From NCBI GenBank assembly GCA_046349315.1, contig JAXMCQ010000026.1:1-64000 (forward strand): a stretch of 64,000 nt of DNA. The letters run 5' to 3'. The notes beneath the pieces were generated by a model. That model was not told the DNA's origin and did not search any database. It saw nothing but the letters and a program-made list of their open reading frames with translations. Of the stretch, positions 21,892 to 30,481 are shown piece after piece. The translations under genes and the position numbers were made by a program. This DNA comes from JAEUMG01 sp046349315 (GTDB lineage Bacteria; Pseudomonadota; Alphaproteobacteria; Rhizobiales; Aestuariivirgaceae). How positions within the stretch are numbered: the stretch's first letter is position 1; each line of letters starts with the position of its first letter.

Positions 21892-24498
21892 GTGAGTACC
21901 GAACGTTACAACCCGCGGGAATCGGAGCCCCATTGGCAGGGCGTGTGGAACGATCGGCGCTGTTTCGAGGCGAAGGAAGATCTATCGCGGCCGAAATACT
22001 ACGTGCTGGAGATGTTTCCCTACCCCTCGGGCCGCATCCATATGGGCCATGTTCGCAACTACGCGATGGGCGATGTCATCGCCCGATTCATGCGCGCCCG
22101 CGGCTATAACGTGCTTCATCCCATGGGCTGGGATGCGTTTGGCATGCCGGCCGAGAACGCCGCGATCGAACGCGGCATCCATCCCAAATCCTGGACCTAT
22201 GACAATATCGCCGCCATGCGGCGCCAGCTCAAATCCATGGGGCTCTCGCTCGACTGGAGCCGCGAGGTCGCGACCTGCGACCCCACCTATTATGTTCACG
22301 AACAGGCGATGTTCGTCGACTTCCTGAAAGCCGGTCTCGTCGAGCGCAAGGTGTCGCAGGTCAATTGGGACCCGGTCGATCATACCGTTCTTGCCAATGA
22401 ACAGGTCATCGACGGCCGCGGCTGGCGCTCGGGCGCATTGGTCGAAAAACGCGAACTGGCGCAATGGTTCTTGAAGATCACCGCCTATTCGGAAGAACTT
22501 TTGACCGCGCTCGATGGCCTCGACCGCTGGCCGGAAAAAGTTCGCCTCATGCAGCGGAACTGGATCGGCCGCTCCGAGGGCTTGCGCTTTTCCTTCGCGC
22601 TCGAGGATGAGGCGGGCAACCTCCTCGATGAGCGGCTTACCGTCTATACCACCCGGCACGACACGATTTTCGGGGCGAGCTTCTGCGCCGTCTCGGCCGA
22701 CCATCCCTTGGCCAAACATCTCGAACAAGGCGATCCGGCATTGGCCGCCTTCCGGCGCGACACCGCAGCCCTTGGCACCAGCGAGGAGACGATCGAGCGT
22801 GCCGAGAAGCGCGGCCACATGCTGGGGCTCTATGCGCGCCATCCTTTCCGGCCTGGCGTGCGCTTGCCCGTCTATGCCGCCAATTTCGTACTGATGAGTT
22901 ATGGCGAGGGGGCCATTTTCGGCTGCCCCGCGCATGACCAGCGCGACCTCGATTTTGCACGGAAGTACGGCCTGCCGGTCATTCCGGTTGTGGCCCCGAA
23001 AGGAACGGACCCGAATCAATTCGAAATTGGCAACGAGGCTTTCACCGAAACTGAGGGCGACAATGTCGTCCTCATCAATTCCGATTTCCTGGACGGCCTG
23101 AGCGTTGCCAAAGCCAAGCAGGAAATCGCGCAACGCCTTGAAAAAGCTGGCACTGGCGAGCGCAAGGTGAATTTCCGTCTGCGCGATTGGGGGGTGTCTC
23201 GCCAACGCTATTGGGGCTGCCCGATCCCGGTCATCCATTGTCCGTCGTGCGGGGTCGTACCGGTCCCGAAACAAGATCTTCCCGTGACGCTGCCCGAGGA
23301 TGTCACATTCGACAAATCGGGCAATCCGCTCTCTCATCACCCGACATGGAAGCATGTGAACTGCCCGACCTGCGGCGGCAAGGCCGAGCGCGAGACGGAC
23401 ACCTTCGATACCTTCATCGATTCATCCTGGTATTTCGTGCGCTTCTGCTCGCCGCATTCGGCGATTCCCGCCGATCCCAAGGCTGCGGCCTACTGGCTGC
23501 CGGTCGATCAGTACATTGGCGGCGTCGAGCACGCGATCCTGCATCTTCTCTATTCGCGCTTCTATGCGCGCGCCATGACCAAGACCGGTCACCTGGCGTT
23601 GGACGAACCCTTCGCGAGCCTCTTCACCCAAGGCATGGTCATCCATGAAACCTTCCGCGACCCAGCCGGCGACTGGGTGCTGCCGGCCGACGCGGTGAAG
23701 ACCGAATCGGGCGGCTGGAAACATGTGACCACCGGCGAGCCGTTGACCACCGGCGGCGTCGAGAAAATGTCGAAGTCGAAGAAGAATGTCGTCGATCCGG
23801 AAGCGATCATCGATCGTTTCGGTGCCGACACGGCGCGCTGGTTCATGCTGTCCGATACTCCGCCCGAACGCGACATCGAATGGACCGAAACTGGCGTTGA
23901 AGGAGCCTGGCGCTTCGCCCAGCGCTTGTGGCGCCAGATTGCCGACGTCGCGCGGGAAACGAAACCCAACGAACCGGCCGGCGCCGGCGATGATGCCGCG
24001 GCACTCGACTTGCGCCGCGCCACCCATCGTGCTCTGGCGGCAATCACCGAAGATATCGCCGCTCTGCGTTTCAACCGCGCCATTGCGCGGATTTATGAAC
24101 TTTCCAATGCGCTGGGCTCCGCACTCGCCTCGTCGAACCGCTCCCAGGCCATGCATTTTGCCTTGCGCGAGGCTGCCGATACCCTGGTTTTGACCTTCGC
24201 CCCGATGATGCCGCATCTTGCGGAAGAGTGCTGGCGGGTTCTCGGCCACCGGTCTATTGTGGCCGAGACGGCATGGCCCGAATCCATCCCGTCGCTTGTT
24301 GCCACCGACCATGTGACGATTGCTGTCCAGGTCAATGGCAAGCGCCGCGACGAGATCCGATTGCCGAAGGGGCTGGCGCGTGAGGAGGTTGAATCGGCGG
24401 TGCTCAAGCTCGACAATGTCGTGCGCGCGCTCGACGGCAAGGCCGTCAGGAAGGTGATCGTCGTGCCCGATCGCATTGCCAATATCGTGAGCGCCTGA
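21892..24498 (+). CDS. leuS: leucyl-tRNA synthetase
   Basis: Class Ia synthetase of about 868 residues that charges tRNA(Leu). The HIGH-type motif is HMGH (about residue 50, in SGRIHMGHVRNY). The KMSKS loop is intact near 625-629. The large CP1 editing domain that hydrolyses mischarged tRNA lies between about 220 and 415, with the TVYTTRHDTIFGA threonine-rich motif. Two cysteine pairs (CPSCG, CPTCG) form a zinc ribbon near 455-500. GTG 21892 gives MSTERYNPRE, the normal family start. First gene of leuS-lptE-holA. Confidence 0.97.
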   Translation: MSTERYNPRESEPHWQGVWNDRRCFEAKEDLSRPKYYVLEMFPYPSGRIHMGHVRNYAMGDVIARFMRARGYNVLHPMGWDAFGMPAENAAIERGIHPKSWTYDNIAAMRRQLKSMGLSLDWSREVATCDPTYYVHEQAMFVDFLKAGLVERKVSQVNWDPVDHTVLANEQVIDGRGWRSGALVEKRELAQWFLKITAYSEELLTALDGLDRWPEKVRLMQRNWIGRSEGLRFSFALEDEAGNLLDERLTVYTTRHDTIFGASFCAVSADHPLAKHLEQGDPALAAFRRDTAALGTSEETIERAEKRGHMLGLYARHPFRPGVRLPVYAANFVLMSYGEGAIFGCPAHDQRDLDFARKYGLPVIPVVAPKGTDPNQFEIGNEAFTETEGDNVVLINSDFLDGLSVAKAKQEIAQRLEKAGTGERKVNFRLRDWGVSRQRYWGCPIPVIHCPSCGVVPVPKQDLPVTLPEDVTFDKSGNPLSHHPTWKHVNCPTCGGKAERETDTFDTFIDSSWYFVRFCSPHSAIPADPKAAAYWLPVDQYIGGVEHAILHLLYSRFYARAMTKTGHLALDEPFASLFTQGMVIHETFRDPAGDWVLPADAVKTESGGWKHVTTGEPLTTGGVEKMSKSKKNVVDPEAIIDRFGADTARWFMLSDTPPERDIEWTETGVEGAWRFAQRLWRQIADVARETKPNEPAGAGDDAAALDLRRATHRALAAITEDIAALRFNRAIARIYELSNALGSALASSNRSQAMHFALREAADTLVLTFAPMMPHLAEECWRVLGHRSIVAETAWPESIPSLVATDHVTIAVQVNGKRRDEIRLPKGLAREEVESAVLKLDNVVRALDGKAVRKVIVVPDRIANIVSA

Positions 24499-24500
24499 AC

Positions 24501-25007
24501 ATGTTCAAGGCTGTTGCCGCCTTCTGCCTGATGCTGGGTGCGGCAAGCCTGCTCGGCGGTTGCGCCATGCGACCGCTCTACGGAACCGCTTCGGCTGATG
24601 GCAGCGTGCCGGAAGTCCTCGAATCAGTGATGATTCCGGAAGCCGACAACCGGTTGGGACAACTCATCCGCAATGATCTCGTCTCGGCCTTCCGTCCGGC
24701 GGGGAGCGGCGCTCCGGACCGCTATGCGTTGGTCATCAATTCGCGCTCGCGCGATGAGAATGCGGTCGAACAGGAAGACTCCCACATCGCGCGCCGGACG
24801 GTGCGCGTGAATGCGGCCTTCGTTCTGAAAGACATCTCGTCCGGGAAGCCGGTATTCCAAGGCAAGACTTTCTCCATCGCCTCCTATGATCGCACCGGCC
24901 AGAGCTTTGCCGATTTGCAGGCCTACGAAAACGCCATGGAGCGCGCGGCCAAGGTGGTGAGCGACGATATTCGCACCCGCGTCGCGGCCTATTTCGCGAC
25001 CAACTGA
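24501..25007 (+). CDS. lptE: LPS-assembly lipoprotein LptE
   Basis: Outer-membrane lipoprotein of 168 residues that acts as plug and assembly factor for the LptD lipopolysaccharide translocon. The signal peptide ends in a lipobox LLGGC (Cys at about 21), followed by AMRPLYG, the typical start of alphaproteobacterial LptE. The mature protein has strand-rich sequence with IARRTVRVNAAFVLKD. Located 2 bp after leuS and 10 bp before holA, the same arrangement as in many alphaproteobacteria and in E. coli. Confidence 0.9.
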   Translation: MFKAVAAFCLMLGAASLLGGCAMRPLYGTASADGSVPEVLESVMIPEADNRLGQLIRNDLVSAFRPAGSGAPDRYALVINSRSRDENAVEQEDSHIARRTVRVNAAFVLKDISSGKPVFQGKTFSIASYDRTGQSFADLQAYENAMERAAKVVSDDIRTRVAAYFATN

Positions 25008-25017
25008 CGCTTCCACG

Positions 25018-26058
25018 ATGACGGCCCTCTCCGGCGCGGCGATCGACCGGTTTTTGCAGAAGCCCGATCCGGCAATTCTCGCCGCTCTGATTCACGGGCC
25101 GGACGCCGGCGGCGTGCGCGAACGCGCCAGCGCGGTCGTGCGGGCCGTGGCGGGTTCGCTTGATGATGCTTTCGCGGTCGTGCGTCTCTCCGATGACATT
25201 CTCTCTGCCGATCCCGCACGGCTTGCCGACGAGCATGCCTCCTTGTCATTGATGGGCGGAAGGCGCGTCATCTGGGTTGCGGATGCGGGCGTGGCATTTT
25301 TGAAAGCCGTGACCGCGATCCTCGCTCATCCGCGCCCCGGCAATCTCATCGTCGCCGAAGCCGGCAGCCTTCAGAAGAAAGCGCCCTTGCGCACGCTCTT
25401 TGAGGCAAGCGACGAGGCGGTGGCGATTGCCTGCTATGCCGACGGGGCGCGCGAAATCGACGCCCTGATCTCAGCCGAGATGCGGGCCGCCGGCTTGTCG
25501 ATCGACGATGACGCGCGCGAGCATTTGACGAGCCTGCTTGGCGCTGATCGCGCGTTGAGCCGCCAGGAAGTCGTCAAGCTCACGACCTATGCGCACGGGA
25601 CCACCCGCGTGACCTTGGCGGACGTGGAAGCTGTGTGCGGCGATGCCGCGGAACATTCGCTCGATGATCTGGTCGACGCGGTTTACGGCGGCGATCTCGA
25701 ATCGGCCGATTCGGTCTTCCAGACCTTGCTTGATGCCGGCACCGCCGCGGACCGGATGATTGCGGTTGCGAGCCAGCATGCAGCGCGGCTTGCAAATATG
25801 CGGTTGCAGGTGGATAGCGGCAGGCGCAGCGAGGATATCGTGCGTGGTGCGAGGCCGCAGATTTTCTTCAAGCGCCAGGCCGGTATGATACGCCAGCTTG
25901 GCGCCTGGGATCTCGATGGCCTTGGCGCCGCCGGCAAGGCGTTGGGTGCCGCGACCTTGCAGATGCGCGGCGAGCCGGAATTAGCCGAAGCCATCGCGCA
26001 TCGTTGTCTGCTCGCCCTTGCCCGCCGCGCCCGCGGTACGCGCCTGCGCTTCGGTTAG
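25018..26058 (+). CDS. holA: DNA polymerase III subunit delta
   Basis: Clamp-loader wrench subunit of 346 residues that opens the beta clamp. A RecA-like but ATPase-dead N-terminal domain begins with LIHGPDAGGVRERASAVV, where the P-loop is degenerate. A helical lid and C-terminal collar domain follow, with IFFKRQAGMIRQLGAW. Length is normal. The third gene of leuS-lptE-holA; it ends before a palindromic repeat element and converges with parB. Confidence 0.93.
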   Translation: MTALSGAAIDRFLQKPDPAILAALIHGPDAGGVRERASAVVRAVAGSLDDAFAVVRLSDDILSADPARLADEHASLSLMGGRRVIWVADAGVAFLKAVTAILAHPRPGNLIVAEAGSLQKKAPLRTLFEASDEAVAIACYADGAREIDALISAEMRAAGLSIDDDAREHLTSLLGADRALSRQEVVKLTTYAHGTTRVTLADVEAVCGDAAEHSLDDLVDAVYGGDLESADSVFQTLLDAGTAADRMIAVASQHAARLANMRLQVDSGRRSEDIVRGARPQIFFKRQAGMIRQLGAWDLDGLGAAGKALGAATLQMRGEPELAEAIAHRCLLALARRARGTRLRFG

Positions 26059-26100
26059 TCTGTAAGCGGAAGAATCGGATGTTGCGCCGGCCTTCCCTGC

Positions 26101-26199
26101 ATTGTCATTGCCGGGCTAGCCCGGCAATCCATCGAACCGCATTTGCGGCGTCTGAGCTTCGGCACAATGGATCCCCGCAATAAGTGCGGGGATGACAAC
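26101..26199. repeat. interspersed palindromic repeat, family A, copy 1
   Basis: Starts with TGTCATTGCCGGGCTAGCCC and ends with CCCCGCAATAAGTGCGGGGATGACA split at the loop. Two stem-loops (GCCGGG/CCCGGC and CCCCGCA/TGCGGGG) stand at the ends of the element, and the outer ends TGTCATTGCC and GGGGATGACA are complementary in part. Further copies are at 53309, 57386, 61168 and 63829. Lies between convergent holA and parB. Confidence 0.75.
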
Positions 26200-26212
26200 A
26201 AAGAGACGGCAA

Positions 26213-27091
26213 TTAGTAGTGGGTACCGCTCCGCATCAACCTTCGGGTAATCTCGTCGAACTGCTCGAGCGTCGCATAGGCAATCGACACCGTGCCGCCT
26301 TTTGCACCGTGATCGCTGATCGTGACCGCAAGCCCCAGGCTCTCGGCAAGCTGCGTTTCGATCGCCTTGATGTCGGCGCTCTTCCCCGCCTTTGCTTTTG
26401 GCGGCTTGCGTTTCGCGGTCGACACATCGCGGGTCAGATCTTCGGTCTGGCGGACGTTCAGGCCCATTTCAATGATGCGCGCGGCAAGCGAGGTTGGATC
26501 TTCCGCCGCCACCAGCGTGCGCGCGTGACCGGCAGTGAGCCTCCCAGCCTCGATATGGGCGCGGACGCTTTCGGGCAGGTTGAGCAGCCGCAGTGTATTG
26601 GCGATGTGGCTGCGGCTCTTGCCCAATGAATCGGCGAGCTGCTGTTGGGTATAGGCGAATTCGCTCATCAATTGCGCATAGCCGCGCGCTTCTTCGAGCG
26701 GATTGAGGTCGGCGCGCTGTATGTTTTCGATGAGCGCGATCTCGAGCGCCTCGCCATCGCTCAGCTCACGGACGATCGCCGGAACCTCATGAATGCCGGC
26801 TCGCTGCGCCGCACGCCAGCGGCGCTCGCCCGCGACGATCTCGTAATGGCCGGCTTCGCGCTGCCGCACCATCAAGGGTTGGAGCAATCCCTTGGCGCGG
26901 ATCGAGATGGCGAGTTCCGCGATGGCTTCGTCATCGAAATGATGGCGGGGATTGTTGGGGTTGGGGTGAACGAGTTCGATCGGGATCTGTCGCAGACTGC
27001 GCGGATCGGCGAGCGCTGGTTCATCGGCGGCATCATCGCCGATCAATGCCGCGAGGCCGCGGCCGAGGCGGCGTTTGGGAAGACTGTTCAT
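26213..27091 (-). CDS. parB: chromosome partitioning protein ParB
   Basis: CTP-dependent clamp of 292 residues that loads at parS and spreads to form the origin partition complex. The N-terminal ParB/Srx domain holds the CTP-binding GERRWRAAQRAG (about 88-99) and ENIQRADLNPLEEARGY (about 122-138). The central HTH (QQQLADSLGKSRSHIANTL, about 149-167) reads parS. The C-terminal part is the dimerisation domain. Two parS-like sites are found 1.4 and 3.4 kb away. Downstream of parA by 31 bp in one operon. Confidence 0.97.
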   Translation of the reverse strand: MNSLPKRRLGRGLAALIGDDAADEPALADPRSLRQIPIELVHPNPNNPRHHFDDEAIAELAISIRAKGLLQPLMVRQREAGHYEIVAGERRWRAAQRAGIHEVPAIVRELSDGEALEIALIENIQRADLNPLEEARGYAQLMSEFAYTQQQLADSLGKSRSHIANTLRLLNLPESVRAHIEAGRLTAGHARTLVAAEDPTSLAARIIEMGLNVRQTEDLTRDVSTAKRKPPKAKAGKSADIKAIETQLAESLGLAVTISDHGAKGGTVSIAYATLEQFDEITRRLMRSGTHY

Positions 27092-27122
27092 GCCGTCACA
27101 CCTTCTTCTTATTCGCCGAGAG

Positions 27123-27953
27123 TCACGCAGCTCTCAGATCGCGTTCCCGCCTGATGACTTCCGAGGCAAGCCTTATATAGGCCTGCGAACCTGGGCAGGC
27201 ATTGTCATAGAGGAGCACCGGCTTGCCATAGGATGGCGCTTCCGAGACGCGCACATTGCGCGGTATGACCGTCTGGTAGACTTTCTCGCCGAGCACGCCG
27301 CGCACATCCTGGGCGACCTGTTCCGAGAGGCTGTTGCGCCGGTCGAACATCGTCAGCACGACGCCCTGCACCGAGAGTCTCGGATTGAGATTGGCCCGCA
27401 CCCGCTCGACCGTCTTGAGCAATTGGCTCAAGCCTTCCAGGGCGAAGAACTCGCATTGCAAGGGCACCAGCACCGCATCGGCTGCGCACAGCGCATTGAC
27501 GGTGAGGAGATTGAGCGACGGCGGGCAATCGGCGATCACATAGGTGTAGCGTGGGCCGTCCTGGTGCGCGGAGAGAGCATGCAGCGCGTCGAACAGCCGG
27601 TAGGTCTTGCGGTCGATCTGGGCGAGTTCGAGTTCGGCGCCGAGCAGATCCATCGTGGATGGCGCGCAGTCGAGCCTCGGTATGCCCGATGGGATTATGA
27701 CCTTTTCGAGGGAAGAATCTCCCATAAGCACGTGGTAGGTCGACAATTGCCCATGATGCCGCTGGATGCCCAGGCCGGTCGAGGCGTTGCCTTGCGGATC
27801 GAGATCGACGATCAGCACATGCTCGCCAACCGCCGCCAGCGCGGTTCCAAGATTGATCGCGGTCGTGGTCTTGCCCACCCCGCCCTTCTGATTGGCGACG
27901 GCCAGGATGCGCATGCCGGGCACCGGATGATCCGGGCTATGAGTCTCAGCCAT
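27123..27953 (-). CDS. parA: chromosome partitioning ATPase ParA
   Basis: ParA-type Walker ATPase of 276 residues whose DNA-bound gradient pulls ParB-parS complexes apart. The deviant Walker A KGGVGKTT is at residues 23-30, with the signature lysine 23. Walker A' DLDPQGNAS and Walker B YVIADCPPSLNLL follow. The short N-terminal tail without an HTH marks the chromosomal (Soj) type rather than a plasmid type. It overlaps rsmG by 8 bases. ATG 27914 is an alternative start. Confidence 0.97.
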   Translation of the reverse strand: MAETHSPDHPVPGMRILAVANQKGGVGKTTTAINLGTALAAVGEHVLIVDLDPQGNASTGLGIQRHHGQLSTYHVLMGDSSLEKVIIPSGIPRLDCAPSTMDLLGAELELAQIDRKTYRLFDALHALSAHQDGPRYTYVIADCPPSLNLLTVNALCAADAVLVPLQCEFFALEGLSQLLKTVERVRANLNPRLSVQGVVLTMFDRRNSLSEQVAQDVRGVLGEKVYQTVIPRNVRVSEAPSYGKPVLLYDNACPGSQAYIRLASEVIRRERDLRAA

Positions 27954-28560
27954 GGCGAGCCTCCGTGACGGCGAGTATGACCGATCGGGAATCAGTCAGA
28001 CTCGGATGTCTCTCGACTTTGACTCTCCAAGATTTGGTGGCCTTGGTCAATTCTTCGTCCACATCTTGTCCCTTCATAAAGAGCCCGGTGGCACCATTTC
28101 TGAGAAACGGAAGGGCCAGGCCGAGCAGCCGGTCGAGCGGTGCAAGCGCCCGCGCCGTGACGAAATCGACCTTGGGCGGCGTCTTGATGTCCTCGATCCG
28201 CATCTGATGGACCTCGGCCTTGGCGCCCGTAAGGCGCGAGGCCTCGCGCAGGAAATTGGCCTTCTTGCCGATGCTCTCATAGAAATGAACCTCATGAGGC
28301 CCCGCCAGCGCCAGCACGAGGCCGGGAAAGCCGGCGCCGCTGCCAAGATCGGCGATCACTTGCGGACTTTGCGGCATGAGCCGCAGAAGCTGCAGCGAAT
28401 CGGCGACATGGCGTGTCCAGACTTCGGCCATACTCGCCTTGCTGACCAGGTTCATCTTTGCCTGCCATTCACGCAGGAGATCGATGTAGATCCGCAATTT
28501 CCGTTCTGATTCACGTGAAACATCGAACGCCCGCAGCACGTCGGCTGCATCGTCGCTCAT
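27946..28560 (-). CDS. rsmG: 16S rRNA (guanine-N7) methyltransferase RsmG
   Basis: SAM-dependent methyltransferase (GidB) of 204 residues that modifies G527 of 16S rRNA. The SAM-binding loop is VIADLGSGAGFPGL at about 68-81, and AEVHQMRIEDI and VTARALAPLDRLL follow as in the family. Its start overlaps the mnmG stop by 4 bases and its end overlaps parA by 8 bases, so mnmG-rsmG-parA-parB form one tight operon. A parS-like 16-mer lies inside the first codons (28507-28522). Confidence 0.95.
   Translation of the reverse strand: MSDDAADVLRAFDVSRESERKLRIYIDLLREWQAKMNLVSKASMAEVWTRHVADSLQLLRLMPQSPQVIADLGSGAGFPGLVLALAGPHEVHFYESIGKKANFLREASRLTGAKAEVHQMRIEDIKTPPKVDFVTARALAPLDRLLGLALPFLRNGATGLFMKGQDVDEELTKATKSWRVKVERHPSLTDSRSVILAVTEARHG
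28507..28522. other. parS-like site 1, inside rsmG
   Basis: TGATTCACGTGAAACA differs from the conserved parS 16-mer TGTTTCACGTGAAACA at one position. It lies in the N-terminal codons of rsmG, 1.4 kb from the parB start. ParB HTH domains recognise this sequence almost universally. Confidence 0.75.
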
Positions 28561-30419
28561 GCTGATTTCCGTGTCCGGGCGCGCTTCACATGGCCAAGCA
28601 ACTGCGCCAGCGCGGCTGGCGTCACGCCCTCGATGCGCGCCGCCTGACCGATCGTTGCCGGGCGCGTGCGTTGCAATTTCTGCTTCACTTCGGCCGAGAG
28701 GCTGGGGAGCGCTGCATAATCAAGATCGCCCGGCAGTTCCAGTTTCTCGTCCTTGCGCATGGCGTCGATATCCGCCGTCTGACGGCTCATATAACCGGAA
28801 TAAAGCGCATCTGCTTCGAGCGCGGCAACGACATGCGCCGGTAGGGCCGCAAGCGCAGGCCAGATCTGCGCCACCGCCGCAAAGCCGACATGCGGTGCAG
28901 CGATCAGTTCCAGCGCTGTGCGGCGCTGGCCATCCTGGTTCACCTTGAGGCCGGCTTTTGCGGCCTGCGCAGAGGTAAGCGAGAGCGATTGCGCCAGGGC
29001 CCTACCCTTATCGAGCTCAGCCATTCGCGCCGCGAATTTTGTGCGCCGCTCGGTCCCGATCAGGCCATTCGCCTCACCGATCGGCGTCAACCGTTCATCG
29101 GCATTGTCGGCACGCAGGGACAGGCGGTATTCGGCCCGGGAGGTAAACATGCGGTAGGGCTCGCTCACCCCGCGGGTCACGAGATCGTCGATCATCACGC
29201 CGAGATAGGCCTGGGCGCGGTCGAAGACGACCGGAGCGAGAGAGCCGCAGGCGCGCGCCGCATTGAGCCCGGCAACCAGGCCTTGGGCGCCTGCCTCCTC
29301 ATAGCCGGTCGTGCCATTGATTTGGCCGGCGAGGTAGAGGCCGGGAAGCTTCTTGACTTCGAGCGCGTGCGTCAGTTCCCGCGGATCGACATAATCATAC
29401 TCGATCGCATAGCCGGGACGGATGACCCGGACATTCTCGAGTCCCGGAATGGTCTTGAGAAAGGCGTGCTGCACGTCTTCCGGCAGCGAGGTCGAAACGC
29501 CATTGGGATAGACCGTGGGATCGTCCAATCCCTCCGGTTCCAGGAAAATCTGATGCGACTGCTTCTCGTGGAAGCGGAAAATCTTGTCCTCGATCGAGGG
29601 ACAATAGCGCGGCCCGACGCTACCGATTTGGCCAGAAAACATCGGCGAACGGCCAATATTGTCACCGATGATGCGGTGCGTCTCGGCTGTCGTATGAGTG
29701 ATATGGCAGGCGACTTGCGGCGTGGTGATACGCTCGGTGAGCAGCGAAAACGGCACTGGATCGGCATCGGCCTCCTGCCGCTCGAGCCGCTCCCAAGCAA
29801 TAGTATGGCCGTCTAGGCGCGCTGGTGTCCCGGTCTTGAGCCGGCCGAGCGCCAGCCCCGCAGCCGCGATCTGATCCGATAGCCCCAATGCCGGCGCTTC
29901 ATTGAAACGCCCAGCCGGAATTGTAACGTCTCCGATATGAATCAGGCCGCGCAGAAACGTGCCGGTCGTCAGCACTACCGCAGTGGCGAATAGCGTTTCT
30001 TCATTGATGACAACGCCCGAAACTCTGCCGGACTCGATCGACAAGCCCTCCACGCCGCCCTCAATCACCGTCAGATTGGCGGTGTCGGCAATGAGGCCCT
30101 GCATGGCTTTGCGATAGAGTGCGCGATCGGCCTGGGTACGCGGCCCGCGCACTGCCGGCCCCTTCGAGCGATTGAGCAGACGAAATTGGATGCCGGCGCG
30201 ATCGGCGGCACGACCCATGAGGCCGTCGAGCGCATCGATCTCGCGAACCAGATGACCCTTGCCGAGCCCGCCAATGGCCGGATTGCAGGACATCTCGCCA
30301 ATGGTCGCGTGACGATGCGTAACCAAAGCCGTGCGCGCACCGAGCCGCGCCGCGGCTGCGGCCGCTTCGGTGCCGGCATGGCCGCCACCGACCACGATCA
30401 CATCGAATGTCCTTTTCAT
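28557..30419 (-). CDS. mnmG: tRNA uridine-5-carboxymethylaminomethyl modification enzyme MnmG
   Basis: FAD-binding subunit (GidA) of 620 residues. With MnmE it builds the cmnm5U34 modification in the wobble position of several tRNAs. The N-terminal FAD loop is VIVVGGGHAGTEAAAAAARLG at 8-28. Family blocks visible include MSCNPAIGGLGKGHLVREID, GRLKTGTPARLDG and RPGYAIEYDYVDP; the C-terminal helical domain binds MnmE. Typical length. Downstream of mnmE with a 62 bp gap that contains a parS-like site. Confidence 0.97.
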   Translation of the reverse strand: MKRTFDVIVVGGGHAGTEAAAAAARLGARTALVTHRHATIGEMSCNPAIGGLGKGHLVREIDALDGLMGRAADRAGIQFRLLNRSKGPAVRGPRTQADRALYRKAMQGLIADTANLTVIEGGVEGLSIESGRVSGVVINEETLFATAVVLTTGTFLRGLIHIGDVTIPAGRFNEAPALGLSDQIAAAGLALGRLKTGTPARLDGHTIAWERLERQEADADPVPFSLLTERITTPQVACHITHTTAETHRIIGDNIGRSPMFSGQIGSVGPRYCPSIEDKIFRFHEKQSHQIFLEPEGLDDPTVYPNGVSTSLPEDVQHAFLKTIPGLENVRVIRPGYAIEYDYVDPRELTHALEVKKLPGLYLAGQINGTTGYEEAGAQGLVAGLNAARACGSLAPVVFDRAQAYLGVMIDDLVTRGVSEPYRMFTSRAEYRLSLRADNADERLTPIGEANGLIGTERRTKFAARMAELDKGRALAQSLSLTSAQAAKAGLKVNQDGQRRTALELIAAPHVGFAAVAQIWPALAALPAHVVAALEADALYSGYMSRQTADIDAMRKDEKLELPGDLDYAALPSLSAEVKQKLQRTRPATIGQAARIEGVTPAALAQLLGHVKRARTRKSA

Positions 30420-30460
30420 GCGCGCTCTCTAGCTGGCGCGATGCATTTCGTCAAAGCGAC

Positions 30461-30474
30461 GTTTCACGTGAAAC
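30461..30474. other. parS-like site 2, between mnmE and mnmG
   Basis: GTTTCACGTGAAAC is the perfect 14 bp palindromic core of parS; the full 16-mer is CGTTTCACGTGAAACA, one base off the consensus. Lies in the short intergenic gap 3.4 kb from parB and 6.4 kb from the putative oriC. Confidence 0.85.
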
Positions 30475-30481
30475 AGAAGTA

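Noticed and set aside
21982..23355. 457-codon open frame on the minus strand inside leuS
   Set aside because: It mirrors the leuS coding frame, a common effect in GC-rich genes; it has no motif or ribosome-binding site and is antisense to a certain gene.
26192..27968. Plus-strand frames opposite parB and parA
   Set aside because: Both genes on the minus strand are certain; the reverse frames have no family features.
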